Shown: in pieces, positions 43,743 to 56,232 of the stretch
Layout: the number at the start of each line of letters is the position of its first letter
Position numbering within the stretch: the first letter of the stretch is position 1
From: Pseudovibrio exalbescens
GTDB taxonomy: Bacteria > Pseudomonadota > Alphaproteobacteria > Rhizobiales > Stappiaceae
Assembly: GCF_028737195.1 (NCBI RefSeq)
Contig: NZ_JAQZAJ010000001.1
Coordinates: 930,001-994,000 of the forward strand
Length of the DNA stretch: 64,000 nucleotides
Reading direction: 5' to 3'
Program-made: the position numbers and the translations under genes
The notes under the pieces: generated by a model
Database searches by the model: none
Seen by the model: only the letters and a program-made list of their open reading frames with translations
Told to the model about the DNA's origin: nothing

Positions 43743-44132
43743 ATGCACGTACTTATTGATCGGATTGTCCAGAAGACGGAACTGGACGAAGAACAAGCCA
43801 AAACCGCTGTGGGTGTCATCCTGAACTTCGTGTCCAAAAATGCGGGTCAGGAAGATATGAATGCGCTTTTGGAAGCATTTCCGGCCGCACAGTCCTTCCT
43901 GAATGCAGAAGAGACCAAAGAGAACTCCGGCCTGTTGGGCGGGCTGGCCAATCGCATGTCTTCTTCCGTGGGGATGTTGGCTGCGCTGAATGAGCTTACA
44001 GGCGCAGGCCTGAGCATGTCGCAGATCCACACAGTGGCTCGGGAGACCGTAAAGCTTGCAAAAGAGCGCATTGGCGACGAGCGCGTTGATCAGATCATTG
44101 CGAAGGTACCAGGACTGAAGCAGATCGCTTAA
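43743..44132 (+). CDS. Small helical protein, DUF2267/DUF2780-like
   Basis: A 129-residue, all-helical soluble protein. It starts MHVLIDRIVQKTELDEEQAK and has KTAVGVILNFVSKNAG, a glycine-rich middle (LLGGLANRMSSSVGMLAALN) and REVTVKLAKERIGDE-like ARETVKLAKERIGDERVDQI ending IAKVPGLKQIA. This layout, ending in a helix that closes on V.GL, resembles DUF2267/DUF2780 proteins of unknown function. Strong ribosome binding site; monocistronic, with a strong terminator after it. Confidence 0.75.
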   Translation: MHVLIDRIVQKTELDEEQAKTAVGVILNFVSKNAGQEDMNALLEAFPAAQSFLNAEETKENSGLLGGLANRMSSSVGMLAALNELTGAGLSMSQIHTVARETVKLAKERIGDERVDQIIAKVPGLKQIA

Positions 44133-44177
44133 GGGCACCTGCCCCGCCTCGCGGACCTTTCCCGCCCCATGAATGAA

Positions 44178-44213
44178 AGCCCGGTCGCAGCTTGAGAGCG
44201 ACGGGCTTTTTTT
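44178..44213 (+). terminator. Intrinsic terminator of the small helical protein gene
   Basis: AGCCCG(G)TCGC pairs with GCGACGGGCT with a one-base bulge, followed by seven T residues. It lies about 45 bases after the stop codon. Confidence 0.88.
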
Positions 44214-44242
44214 CTGCCTATTTTCTGCCTATTTTCTGCCTG
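44210..44242. repeat. Tandem repeat, three copies of an 11-base unit
   Basis: TTTTCTGCCTA occurs at 44210-44220 and 44221-44231, and again at 44232-44242 with the last base changed to G. It starts within the T run of the terminator. The remaining sequence to 44640 holds no gene I can support. Confidence 0.85.
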
Positions 44243-44640
44243 TAGAGTATCCGCCCAAGAGCGATTTTTTCCTGCAGCCTCAACGCGCGGTTGTCTTTTG
44301 CAAAAAGGCGGAATTTTCGACGCCTCACACTACGGGTGCCTCTGCACTTTCAATCCAGCACCACTGCTGCTTGACTGCCAGCCAGCCTGCTGGCCCGCCA
44401 GTGCCAAAAAGGCTACCGCCCTCCCGGACGCGTGCGTGTGTTTTCGGCAAGAACGCCCACTACAATGCCGGGATCATGTCCGCAGCCAATGCCGCAAACA
44501 AGGCATGCTTTGGCGACAGAGGAACGGTTTAGCGCAGCCAAACACATGCACTCCCGATCGACTTATTCACTCCAGAAAGGAGGATAAGTCAGCGCTCAAT
44601 AAATCACCTGACCTATGAGACAAAAAACTGTCCCCGAGCC

Positions 44641-45342
44641 TCAAATCTGAATTTGGCCGTAGCGCAGCGCTTCAACCACGGTGTGAGTCTTGTTGGAGGC
44701 ATTGAGTTTGGCACTGGCGTTTTGAAGATGGGCGTGCACGGTGCGCTGAGAAATCTGCAAAAGATCGGCAATCTCGTGGGCGGTCTTGCCGAGCGCAGTC
44801 AACTCCAGAACCCGACGCTCCCGCGTGGACAAATCACCCGGCCGCTGGTCTGAAATGACCCCCAACTCAAACAGCCGTCGGAAGGCTGCAGAAGATACGA
44901 TCTCGAGAGACGCAAGGTCATAGGCCTCCGTGGACAAGTTGCGCCCTGCCCCCATGACCATGGCCTGGAAGGGACGTAAGGCATCGACCGGAACCACCAT
45001 AACACGCGCCCCTTCGCCAATGGCGCCAAAGAGTTCCGAGTTAGCCATCTCAGAACTGGCGACCGAGCGAATGGCGGGACGACTCCCGGACAGACCGAGC
45101 ATAAGTGCCGGATCGTTGGCAGCCAGCGCCGTGCGCTCAATGCCTCCGTTGCGCTCGTCCGGCCAACGGAAGCGGTGGACCAAACTGTCGATGGTCCGGT
45201 TGGGCATGGGAAGACCGGTGATGAGAATGTGGGAGGCACCCAAACGACGCAGATAGGACTCCACAATATCGAGAACTGGTTTGGCGGCTCGCGCCTCTGC
45301 GATCGCCCGTACCTTTGCCTCGATGTCCAAAGTATCGTTCAT
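44641..45342 (-). CDS. LuxR-family transcriptional regulator
   Basis: A 233-residue regulator with a C-terminal LuxR/GerE helix-turn-helix: LSTRERRVLELTALGKTAHE, IADLLQISQRTVHAHLQNAS and AKLNASNKTHTVVEAL. The N-terminal 160 residues resemble a degraded autoinducer-binding domain (LGASHILITGLPMPNRT; FRWPDERNGG), without the full set of conserved signal-binding residues that I can recognise. No acyl-homoserine lactone synthase lies in the window, so this may be a LuxR solo. ATG 45342 is preferred; one three codons upstream is possible. Confidence 0.88.
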   Translation of the reverse strand: MNDTLDIEAKVRAIAEARAAKPVLDIVESYLRRLGASHILITGLPMPNRTIDSLVHRFRWPDERNGGIERTALAANDPALMLGLSGSRPAIRSVASSEMANSELFGAIGEGARVMVVPVDALRPFQAMVMGAGRNLSTEAYDLASLEIVSSAAFRRLFELGVISDQRPGDLSTRERRVLELTALGKTAHEIADLLQISQRTVHAHLQNASAKLNASNKTHTVVEALRYGQIQI

Positions 45343-45973
45343 GTTGTCCACCTTCCCAAAGCCTGCACGTAATTCATCAATTCAAAACTGTTGTTCTGGT
45401 TCGCAGGTTGCAGCGCAGGCACTCTTGAGCCCTTGTTATCCCCCTGTCCCGAACCTGTTCATGCGCTTCAGCCCGCATCCCTTTTAAGTCTCTGAGGAGC
45501 AAGCCTCCGCTCTGTTTGACGTCCCACTTCCAAGAAAGTGAACAAGAACCGCTCTCGGACCTCCCAACGCCATACCGACATTTCAGTGGCGTATTCAAGG
45601 AGTTAGACTGACAAGCCCCTCGACGCTTCCTTTTAATCACTTGGGTTCAGGTCCCTCGATGGCCTAAAGGTGTTATCTGCACACCGGCGTATCCACCCAA
45701 AGACTTAGAACGGCTTCCACAGCCTTCAACCCACCTGAACCGCTTGGTTGTTAACCTCTTGATAAGCATAATTAACAGCGCAACTTGAAGCAGGGTCAAC
45801 TAGGATAAGTTTAGGACAATTAAGCCTAGTGTTATTATTGCCCATAAACGCTTGGGGACTGCGAAACCTAGGGAGAGCTTCCAGTAGAAAGGGCTGTGAT
45901 ATACGGATCAATCAAAGGCATAGCTTGCGCCCGATAGCCGTTCATTCGTATAAAACCGGGGGAAGGACGAATA
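45343..45973. other. Intergenic region between luxR-type gene and mutA
   Basis: No supportable gene in about 630 bases. The part from 45740 to 45850 is A/T rich and should carry the mutA promoter. I looked for a cobalamin riboswitch box because both MutA and MutB belong to a B12 enzyme, and did not see one. Confidence 0.4.
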
Positions 45974-47973
45974 ATGACAGCGCAACATATTGATATTCCA
46001 GAAGAGTTTCTGAAGAGCACGCGTGCCGACTGGGAGGATGCGGCAACCAGGGCCCTGAAGGGTGCGGCTCTTGAAAAATTGCGGAGTGTTGGTGGGGATG
46101 GACTTATCACCCTTCCGATATACGGGGGATCTCAAACAGCTGCTCCACTTCATCTGAGGGAGGACGCGCTGCCATGGACGCTCGTGCAGCGCGTGGATAT
46201 CCCGGATATTTCGCAGGCAAATGCCCAGCTCCTTGAGGACCTTGAGGGCGGTGCAAGTGGGATAGACCTGGTTTTTCCGGCCAGCTGCCGCGCCAGATCC
46301 GGGGGGATAGACCTTCGCACGCTTGATGATGCCAAGCGCCTTCTTGACGGTGTGCTTAGCAATCTTATCACCCTGAGATTGAGTTGTGGTCATGAGGCGA
46401 CCGCGCGCTCACTGGCTGTCATTGAAGCTTGTCTCGATCAAGGCGTAGATCCCAACCAGCTTAAAGTGGAGGGTGTTGCCGACATAATCGGGTTTTATGC
46501 CCGTCGTGGCTGGCTAGGCAATCCGCCTGAAGTGCCTGAAGGCCGCCTTGTCGACATGGTGAGTTATGCCACAGAGCGGGGGGTACAAAGTGCCCTGGTG
46601 CGGGCGGATGGGCGCACCTTTCATGATGCTGGTGCCAATGCCACACAAGAGCTCGCGATTGCCCTTTCATGCACTCTCTACTATTTCCGCGTGCTGGAAC
46701 GGGGCGGCGTGCCAACGGACCGCCTTCCTGCCCTGATCAATGTGACCTTGAGCGCCGACTCCGACCAATTTCTAACGATCATCAAAGCCCGCGCCATGCG
46801 AAAGCTGTGGGCGGCCCTGCTGGCGGCCTCCGGCTATGACCAGCTGCCGCTCAAGCTGCACATGGAAAGCTCATGGCGGATGATGACGAAATCCGACCCT
46901 TGGGTGAACATGCTGCGTGGCACGGTCGCTGCCTTTGCGGCTGGTGTGGGCGGCGCGGATAGTGTTTGTGTTCTCCCCTTCACTTCGGCCCTCGGTCTTC
47001 CCAACTCGTTTGCCCGCCGCATTGCACGCAACACACAACTTATCCTCGCTGAGGAGAGCAACCTTTATCGCGTAGTGGATCCGGGTGCTGGCAGCGGCAT
47101 GATTGAAGAACGCACCGATGCGCTGGTGGCCGCAAGCTGGGATTACTTCCAGAAGCTGGAGGGACTTGGCGGCATCTACAACGCGCTCACAAGTGGGCAA
47201 CTGGCTGAAGACATTCAGAAAAGCCGCAGTGAGCAGGAGCTGCGACTTGCAACAGGCAAGGCCCCTCTGACGGGGACAAGTTCTTTCCCCAACCTGCATG
47301 AAGCAGCCATTGAAACGCTGAATGTTGCGAGCCAGGACCTTTCGGAAAGCACAAACCACATTGAGTTGCCTGGACCGACTGTAGATGGCGCGCTGAGCAA
47401 GGCCGTTGTGGCCGCACTACGGGGACAAGCCTCACTAGCGGATGTGATTGCGGCGCGTACGCGCGTTGGCGGCGACACCTGCCCGCCCCTTGAGCCAAAA
47501 CGACTTGCTGAGCCTTTTGAAGAACTTAGAGCCGCTGCAGAAGCGTTCAAAGCCAAGAACGGACACCTTCCAAAGGTGTTTCTTGCCACTTTAGGAACTG
47601 TTGCACAACATACGGCGCGGGCGACGTTTGCGGCCAACCTTTATGCCGCTGGCGGCTTTGAGTGCACGCCTATGAAAGATTTTGAACAAATCGAGGATAT
47701 TGCGAAAGATTTTGCGTCGAGCGACGCAACAATTGCCTGCCTCTGTTCCTCTGACGAGATTTATGCCGAGCAGGCGGCTGATGCCTGCTCATTGCTGAAA
47801 AAATTTGGGGCTCGCCGGATCACGCTCGCTGGCCGACTGCCAGACCTTGAAGACAAGTTGCGGGCGGCCGGGCTTGACGCCTTCATTTACACGGGCAGCA
47901 ACATACTGGAGGAACTGCGGGCCTGCGTTGATGCCATGAACATGCCCGCTGCCAGTTCAAAGGAGGCGATGTG

Positions 47974-47974
<1 letters not shown>
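45974..47974 (+). CDS. mutA: Methylmalonyl-CoA mutase, small (beta) subunit
   Basis: A 666-residue non-catalytic subunit of heterodimeric methylmalonyl-CoA mutase. The TIM-barrel-like domain (to about 480) shows [40 protein letters not shown] and [20 protein letters not shown]. The C-terminal cobalamin-like domain (from about 530) lacks the DxHxxG cobalt-ligand motif, as expected for the small subunit. The stop codon shares a base with the mutB ATG, so synthesis is coupled. The pathway turns propionyl-CoA into succinyl-CoA. Confidence 0.92.
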
Positions 47975-50139
<2,165 letters not shown>

Positions 50140-50149
50140 CGGCTGAGGC

Positions 50150-51600
50150 TGTGCCCGCAGAGCTGGAGTTGGTGGCGTCCTTCCGGCTGGATCCCGCATC
50201 AAGTGCGGGATGACGGCGGGGGTGTGGGAGATGCCGGGGTGACGGTGGCGGGGTTGCGGTAAGGGGTGACGGCGGGGGCGTGGGCGCTACTCGGAAAAAA
50301 CAGAAGCATGGCGCCAGTGCAGCACCTATTCCCGCGAAGGTTGGGAGGCCCGTCGGCGTTTCCTCCCCCTCCTGCGTCATGCCGGACAAGGCGAGCGGGA
50401 GCGAGCCGCTGATCCGGTATCCAGAGCCAAGTGCACCGGAGTTGGTGGCGTCCTTCCGGCTGGATCCCGCATCAAGTGCGGGATGACGGCGGGTGTGTGG
50501 GCGATGCCGGGGTGACGGTGGCGGGGTTGCGGTAAGCGATGACGGCGGGGGTGTGAGCGCGACGGGTGATAGTGCTATGAGGCAATGCGGCCAGCCATCA
50601 AGAGAACTGGTTCCATACAGACAGCAAACATCTGGGAGGTTGGCGTGTAGCCTTGTCGCGGGCAGCGTGATGCTGTCGCCCCCCCCTCCTGCGTCATGCC
50701 GGACAAGGGGAGCGAGAGCGAGCCGCTGATCCGGTATCCAGAGCCGAGTGCACCGGAGTTGGTGGCGTCCTTCCGCTGGATCCCGCATCAAGTGCGGGAT
50801 GACGGCCGGGGTGTGGGAGATGCCGGGGTGACGGTAGTGGTGTCGCGGTAAGTGGTGACGGTGTGGGTGTGAGCGCGACGGGACAGCCGTGACGGTTTGG
50901 GCGACTTGGGAGAACGAGCGACGCTCGGAAGACACTTCGGCAAGGCCCAATCGTAGGCGGAGCCCCGAATGACAAGCTTCTTCCCGCGAAGGTTGGGAGG
51001 CCCGTTGGCGTTTCCTCCCCCCACCTGCGTCATGCCGGACAAGGGGAGCGGGAGCGAGCCGCTGATCCGGTATCCAGAGCCAAGTGCACCGGAGTTGGTG
51101 GCAACCTGCCGGCTGGATCCCGCATCAAGTGCGGGATGACGGCGGGGGTGTGGGAGATGCCGGGGTGACGGTGGCGGGGTTGCGGTAAGCGGTGACGGTG
51201 TGGGTGTGAGCGCGACGGGTGATAGTGGTATGAGGCAATGCGGCCAGCCATGAAGTGATCTGGTTCCATACAGACAAAAACATCTGGGAGGTTGTCGTGT
51301 AGCCTTGTCGCGGGCAGCGTGATGCTGACGGGCCTCCCCCCCTCCTGCGTCATGCCGGACAAGGCGAGCGGGAGCGAGCCGCTGATCCGGTATCCAGAAC
51401 AAAGTGCACCGGAGTTGGTGGCGTCCTTCCGACTGGATCCCGCATCAAGTGCGGGATGACGGCGGGGGTGTGGGAGATGCCGGGATGACACTATCAGTGC
51501 GTCGGGGTTGCGGTAAGCGGTGACGGCGGGGGTGTAAGCGCGACGAGACACCCGCGACAGTTTGACCGACGGCGGGGTGGCGCCATCAGTGTGAGGCGGG
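50150..51600. repeat. Cluster of palindromic repeats with a nested 570-base direct duplication
   Basis: No gene is supportable here. Short elements (CTGGATCCCGCA..TGCGGGATGAC) lie at 50187-50214, 50460-50487, 50776-50803, 51113-51140 and 51433-51460. Long elements (GTCATGCCGGA..TCCGGTATCCAG) lie at 50376-50424, 50693-50741, 51029-51077 and 51349-51397. The block at about 50330-50895 is repeated with changes at about 50978-51560. Proline/arginine-rich open frames in this stretch are artefacts of the repeats. Confidence 0.9.
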
Positions 51601-51625
51601 CGATGTGCTGGTGATGCCAGAAATG

Positions 51626-52354
51626 TCAATCCAGCCGGACGACTTTGGTTTCCGGTTCAATGCCTGCGATTTCGAGAATGAGCTTGCGGCGGACAGCATC
51701 TGAGAAGGTTTCCATGGTGTCAGCCGTCACGACAAAAGAGCCCGGCCCGCCGATGATCCGCTCGGCAAAGGCTTTTTCCAGATCATAATTGGAGGGGCGG
51801 CCCGAGCAGTGGCGACACAAGATGGCAAGGCCATTGATCGTGATGCCTGCGTTGACGACCGTTTCGCGCGCACTGCTGATCGGCGGGCCGCTGAAGTTTG
51901 TTGCGCTGTCCGCAGAAAGATCAATGACCCGGCGCAGCCCCGTGTAGCTGTTGCTTTCAATACGGGCCATGCCAAAAAGCAGAGCTTCGCCAATAGCATT
52001 GCGGCCATAGGCCCGGCGAGGAGGTTCGAGGAGGCTAGCAGCAAACGCTGCTGCAGTGTCAGCGCCATCGATCACCATCCAGTCCACCACGATGTCTTGG
52101 GAGCCGGTGGCGCCCCACTCGATGTAGGTCACGGCAATCTTGCCGTAGATGTTGTCGGTGATGGCCGAAACCACGGCTGGGTCGGTGATGGCTTCCGCAT
52201 AGCCCTGCCGCTGAAAACGGATTTCCGCGTTGTCGATGGAGCCGGTCGCATCCGCCAGAAGCACCAGCTCCAAATCCAGCTCCTCTGAGGAGGCGCTGGC
52301 CACAAACACGGGAAAGCACAGAAGGAGCACACACAATCGCAAGTGTTTGAACAT
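51626..52354 (-). CDS. DUF1194 protein with von Willebrand A-like fold
   Basis: A 242-residue secreted protein: signal peptide (LCVLLLCFPVFVASASS), then a VWA-like domain with LELVLLADATGSIDNAEIRF (a DxTxS metal site in place of DxSxS), VTYIEWGATG, VIDLSADSATNFSGPP and INGLAILC. The family is DUF1194, common in Alphaproteobacteria, of unknown role. ATG 52354 lies nine bases after AGGAGAGG; a TTG three codons upstream is the alternative. The Cys pair CRHC near residue 180 is a family feature. Confidence 0.9.
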   Translation of the reverse strand: MFKHLRLCVLLLCFPVFVASASSEELDLELVLLADATGSIDNAEIRFQRQGYAEAITDPAVVSAITDNIYGKIAVTYIEWGATGSQDIVVDWMVIDGADTAAAFAASLLEPPRRAYGRNAIGEALLFGMARIESNSYTGLRRVIDLSADSATNFSGPPISSARETVVNAGITINGLAILCRHCSGRPSNYDLEKAFAERIIGGPGSFVVTADTMETFSDAVRRKLILEIAGIEPETKVVRLD

Positions 52355-52461
52355 CGCCGACAACCTCTCCTAACGTCACCTGCACTAAAACGTAGGGTGT
52401 TGCGAAAAGGCTGGCTACGTGGAACCTGTGCGATCACAGGAACGTGAACGCGAGGCGAAAG

Positions 52462-52490
52462 GTCTCCCCCGGACGCGTTTCGGGGGAGAC
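52462..52490 (-). terminator. Hairpin downstream of the beta-lactamase gene
   Basis: GTCTCCCCCG (52462-52471) pairs perfectly with CGGGGGAGAC (52481-52490). It lies about 30 bases after the beta-lactamase stop on the minus strand. Only a short CTTT follows, so this is a likely but not strong intrinsic terminator. Confidence 0.6.
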
Positions 52491-52521
52491 TGTGCCAATT
52501 GAGCCTGAGCTCTCATGGGCC

Positions 52522-53433
52522 TCAGTTGGCCTGTTGCTGGACCCTTTTGAAAATCGCCGTGCCCATTTTGGCAATGGCATCATTGCGCTGTTCCATGGAA
52601 AGGTCCGTGCCGGTGATGTAGAGCGCGACAACGATTGGATCGCGTTTTTCAGGCCAGATCATTGCGATAACGGACCGAGACCCGTAACCGCCTGCCCCTG
52701 AGCGATCAGCGATTTGCCAGCGTTCCGGCAGGTTGTCTCGAAGCAAGGCGCTGCTGACCTGATTGGCGAGCATCCAGTCAAGCAGCTGCGCCCGTGAAGC
52801 GGGCTCAAGCACGTCGCCCATCAATAGCTTTTGCAAGGATGTCGCGGCCGCCCGTGGGGACGTGGTGTCGCGCGGGTCGCCGGGCGTTGCCTCATTCATT
52901 CGGGTTTCATAGCGATCAAGGCGGGTGACCTCATCGCCAATGGAACGCAGGAAGGCCGTGAGCGCTCTTGGGCCCCCTGTAGCCTCCAGCACCATGTTGG
53001 CGGCCGTGTTGTCGCTGACCGTGAGCATGGCGTGGCAGAGCTGGCCAAGGGACATGGGCTCCTTGTCGGCAAAGGTTTCGGTGATGGGGGAATAGGTGAC
53101 CAGATCTGCCTTTTCGATCTTGATGGTGCGCAGGAGATTTTCCTCACCGGCATCCACCTTCGCAAGCAACCCGGCGCAGGCGAAGCTCTTGAATGTGCTG
53201 TTCAAGGGAAAGCGTTCATCGGCGCGGTAAGACCACACGTCTCCTGAGCCCGTGTCCAGAACAAAGGCCCCGACGCGGTTGCCCAGCTCCGCTTCAACTG
53301 CTGCAAAATTCCTGACCAGCGGGTCGTCCGCCGACGGCTCCATCTTGGCACCTGTGGCACTGGCGGAAAAGCCAGAGAGCACGAGCAGGCACACACCTGC
53401 CAGCAAGCCTAGGGGCTTCTTTCGAGCGATCAC
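52522..53433 (-). CDS. bla: Class A beta-lactamase, CARB-like with RSG motif
   Basis: A 303-residue periplasmic serine beta-lactamase. After the signal segment (LGLLAGVCLLVLSGFSASA) the active-site motifs are complete: STFK (about 79-82), SDN (140-142), the Glu of RYETRMN (176), and RSG in IADRSGAGGY (244-246) where most class A enzymes have KTG or KSG. Arg at this position and the surrounding block match CARB/PSE carbenicillinases. Both cysteines of the class A disulfide are kept. GTG 53433 follows AGGG at seven bases; the frame open to 53553 lacks a signal start. The enzyme should hydrolyse penicillins, including carboxypenicillins (inference). Confidence 0.92.
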   Translation of the reverse strand: MIARKKPLGLLAGVCLLVLSGFSASATGAKMEPSADDPLVRNFAAVEAELGNRVGAFVLDTGSGDVWSYRADERFPLNSTFKSFACAGLLAKVDAGEENLLRTIKIEKADLVTYSPITETFADKEPMSLGQLCHAMLTVSDNTAANMVLEATGGPRALTAFLRSIGDEVTRLDRYETRMNEATPGDPRDTTSPRAAATSLQKLLMGDVLEPASRAQLLDWMLANQVSSALLRDNLPERWQIADRSGAGGYGSRSVIAMIWPEKRDPIVVALYITGTDLSMEQRNDAIAKMGTAIFKRVQQQAN

Positions 53434-53960
53434 GTTATGGCCCTCACATACTTGGTTGGAAAAGCCTTGCTGCTTTTCCTGGATCGTTGATTTGGCTCCC
53501 ACCGAGAAGCAAACACGTTTGAAACGACAGGCGAGACCACCAATGGGACGCACCGGCGCCCATCACAGACCAGAGCGTGACTGCGGGGCGCACAACCATT
53601 CAACGCAAATGAAACTCAACCGGGAGGGATGAACTGCCCGCAACGTGGGCAGGAGCAATGGGTGACCTGATTTGCAGGCGAAAACCGGGCAGCAATCGGC
53701 ATTTTTCAGGGTTATTTGACGACGCTTGGTGACTTCACCCTACCACAACCAAAAGATGCAAAAGCTTGAGGAAAGTGATGCGGCAGGGTTTTACAACCTC
53801 TCGGTGAAGTATCATTATGCTGCAACATTGTTCTGGGATGCTTTGCGCGTCTTTCAAAAGAACGATGGGGCTTCATCCTGCCCGTCTGCCATGAGGACTG
53901 GCGGGCGCAGACTGGGGCCTTGCTCTCCTTTCCCGAACCTATCATTTGGGGGTACCAAAC
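53434..53960. other. Intergenic region between bla and cpdB
   Basis: No supportable gene in about 530 bases between these divergent genes. I see no AmpR-like regulator and no clear LysR-type operator next to the beta-lactamase, so inducible AmpR-style control is not evident. Confidence 0.45.
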
Positions 53961-55934
53961 GTGACCGGATTTCGTCTTTCCCGCCGCAGCTTCATGGGAG
54001 GCCTTGCGGCCACCGGCGCGGCCAGCATGCTTCATCCTTATTCTGTACTGGCCAAGGAAAACACGGCGCATTTGCGCCTGATGGAGACGACCGACCTCCA
54101 CGTTCATGTGATGCCCTACGACTATTACTCGGACAGGCCGATTGATACGGCAGGCTTGGCCCGGACGGCATCCATCATCAACCGCATCCGCTCTGAGGCC
54201 ACCAACACCATGCTGGTGGACAATGGTGATTTCTTGCAGGGCAACCCCATGGGCGACTTCATTGCCTATGAGCGCGGCATGCGTGAAGGTGACCTGCATC
54301 CGGTCATCAAGGGCATGAACGTTCTTGGTTTTGATGCCGGTACGCTTGGCAACCACGAGTTCAACTATGGCCTTGAGTTCATGAGCAAAGTGCTGGCGGG
54401 GTCCAACTTCCCGTTTGTTTGCGCCAACGTTGCCAAGGGCACTCTGGCCAGCAACGGACGCGGCGATGACCTGTTCCTGAAGCCTTACGTGATCGTTGAG
54501 AAGATGATCAAGGATGGCAGCGGCGCTGAACACCCAATCAAGGTTGGGTTTATTGGTTTTGTACCGCCCCAGATCATGAACTGGGACGCCCGCCATCTGG
54601 TGGGCAATGTGAGCGCCCGTGACATTGTGGATGCCGCCAAAGCATGGGTGCCACAGATGAAGGAAGAAGGCTGCGACATCATCGTTGCGCTGTCTCACTC
54701 CGGCATCAGCGGCGAAAGCCAGAGCGAAGGCATGGAAAATGCGTCGCTCTATCTGGCAGGTGTGGATGGCATTGATGCCATGTTCACCGGGCACCAGCAT
54801 CTGGTGTTCCCTGGCCCTGCATTTGAAGGCATTCCGGGCGTAGACGCGGAAAAAGGCACCGTCATGGGCAAGCCAACCGCCATGGGCGGCTTTTGGGGCT
54901 CAAACCTTGGCGTGATCGACCTGATGGTGGAGCGGGATGGCAACAACGGTTGGCGCATTGCCAACTACACCGTTGAAACGCCAGCGATCTACAAGAAGGA
55001 GGGGCGCAAGAACATTCCACTGGAAGAGAGCGACCCACGGCTGATTGAAGCAGTTGCCGAAGACCATGAGGCGACACTTGCCTACATCCGCCGCCCGGTG
55101 GGCAAGACCTCGGCACCGCTTCATTCCTACTTCGCGCTGGTCGCAGATGACCCATCCGTGCAGATCGTGTCTCAGGCGCAGACCTGGTACATCAAGGAGA
55201 TGCTGAAGAGTTCCGAGTTTGCTGGTCTGCCTGTGCTATCGGCGGCGGCACCGTTCAAGGCCGGTGGCCGCGGCGGCGCTGAGTACTACACGGATGTGCC
55301 TGCAGGCGACATCGCCATCAAGAACGTGGCGGACCTCTACCTTTATCCAAACACCGTGCGTGCGGTGAAGATCAAGGGCAAGGACGTGAAGGAATGGCTG
55401 GAGCGCTCAGCCGGCATCTTCCAGCAGATTGAACCGGGCAAGGCAGATCAGCCGCTGATTGATCCGACCTTCCCGAGCTACAACTTCGATGTGATTGATG
55501 GGGTGACCTATCAGATCGACCTGACCCAGCCTTCCAAGTATGGCCCGAAGGGAGAGCTGATAAACCCGGACGCCAGCCGCATCGTTGACCTGCAATTTGA
55601 CGGTAAGCCACTGGACATGGAGCAGGACTTCATTGTGGCCACCAACAACTACCGCGCCGGTGGCGGCGGCAACTTCCCGGGTATTACCGATGAGGTTGTG
55701 GTGTTTGTTGGCCCGGACACCAACCGCGATGTCATCGTGCGCTATATCGTGGAACAGGGCACCATCAACCCGTCTGCCGATGCCAACTGGACCTTCAAGC
55801 CAGCCCCGAACACAACCGTGCTGTTTGAAACTGGTCCGGCAGGCCAGAAATTCATGGCGGATGTGAAAGGTGTGGCCATTGAGGCCGCAGGAGATGGGGC
55901 GGACGGCTTCGCGAAATACCGCATCACGCTCTGA
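53961..55934 (+). CDS. cpdB: 2',3'-cyclic-nucleotide 2'-phosphodiesterase/3'-nucleotidase, Tat-exported
   Basis: A 657-residue periplasmic CpdB. It starts with a Tat signal, [17 protein letters not shown], so it is exported folded. The metallophosphoesterase domain has [44 protein letters not shown] and ALSHSG; the 5'-nucleotidase C-terminal domain has [13 protein letters not shown] [16 protein letters not shown] and [16 protein letters not shown] 53961 is chosen because GGGGG stands at normal spacing and it opens the Tat motif; a TTG five codons earlier is less likely. It scavenges phosphate and nucleosides from nucleotides. Confidence 0.94.
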   Translation: MTGFRLSRRSFMGGLAATGAASMLHPYSVLAKENTAHLRLMETTDLHVHVMPYDYYSDRPIDTAGLARTASIINRIRSEATNTMLVDNGDFLQGNPMGDFIAYERGMREGDLHPVIKGMNVLGFDAGTLGNHEFNYGLEFMSKVLAGSNFPFVCANVAKGTLASNGRGDDLFLKPYVIVEKMIKDGSGAEHPIKVGFIGFVPPQIMNWDARHLVGNVSARDIVDAAKAWVPQMKEEGCDIIVALSHSGISGESQSEGMENASLYLAGVDGIDAMFTGHQHLVFPGPAFEGIPGVDAEKGTVMGKPTAMGGFWGSNLGVIDLMVERDGNNGWRIANYTVETPAIYKKEGRKNIPLEESDPRLIEAVAEDHEATLAYIRRPVGKTSAPLHSYFALVADDPSVQIVSQAQTWYIKEMLKSSEFAGLPVLSAAAPFKAGGRGGAEYYTDVPAGDIAIKNVADLYLYPNTVRAVKIKGKDVKEWLERSAGIFQQIEPGKADQPLIDPTFPSYNFDVIDGVTYQIDLTQPSKYGPKGELINPDASRIVDLQFDGKPLDMEQDFIVATNNYRAGGGGNFPGITDEVVVFVGPDTNRDVIVRYIVEQGTINPSADANWTFKPAPNTTVLFETGPAGQKFMADVKGVAIEAAGDGADGFAKYRITL

Positions 55935-55955
55935 TGCCGACCTGACAGACTGAGG

Positions 55956-55986
55956 AAAGGCTGGAGGCTCCTCCAGCCTTTTTTTT
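55956..55986 (+). terminator. Intrinsic terminator of cpdB
   Basis: AAAGGCTGGAG (55956-55966) pairs perfectly with CTCCAGCCTTT (55971-55981) around a four-base loop, followed by a T run to 55986. Confidence 0.93.
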
Positions 55987-56016
55987 GCAGGGCGCCCGGT
56001 TCTGCCCTGCCTGCAC

Positions 56017-56232
56017 CTAACGTGTCGACCAAAGCCGGATTACAAGCAACGCTTTTCTAATGAGCAACATCTGGCGCACAGAGAAAGCCAGCGCAGCGAG
56101 CGCCCTCGGCAAGCGCCGGACGGACGGCGGCACCTCAAGAAACTCGGCATTCTGGTAGAACTCTTCATCCCGTTTTTCTGGAGTTTTCTGACCTATTTCA
56201 CGGTTTACTGGGGGCAGAGGCACAATTAACAT
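56017..56232 (-). CDS. Small hypothetical protein divergent from a LysR regulator
   Basis: A 71-residue frame starting MLIVPLPPVNREIGQKTPEK, with a hydrophobic/basic second half (LPRALAALAFSVRQMLLIRK). GAGGAAG five bases ahead of the ATG is a good ribosome binding site, and codon use is natural. I do not recognise the family. Being divergent from the LysR gene at 56320, it could be that regulator's target, the usual LysR arrangement (inference). Confidence 0.5.
   Translation of the reverse strand: MLIVPLPPVNREIGQKTPEKRDEEFYQNAEFLEVPPSVRRLPRALAALAFSVRQMLLIRKALLVIRLWSTR

Noticed and set aside
45600-45973. Cobalamin riboswitch ahead of mutA
   Set aside because: I looked for the conserved B12 box and multi-stem layout and did not find them; the length also seems too short.
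50150-51600. CRISPR array
   Set aside because: Repeat spacing is irregular, the units are palindromes of different lengths and both orientations occur elsewhere; spacers are themselves duplicated and no cas gene is present.
53434-53553. N-terminal extension of the beta-lactamase to 53553
   Set aside because: The extension would bury the signal peptide about 40 residues inside; GTG 53433 has a ribosome binding site and gives the normal class A layout.
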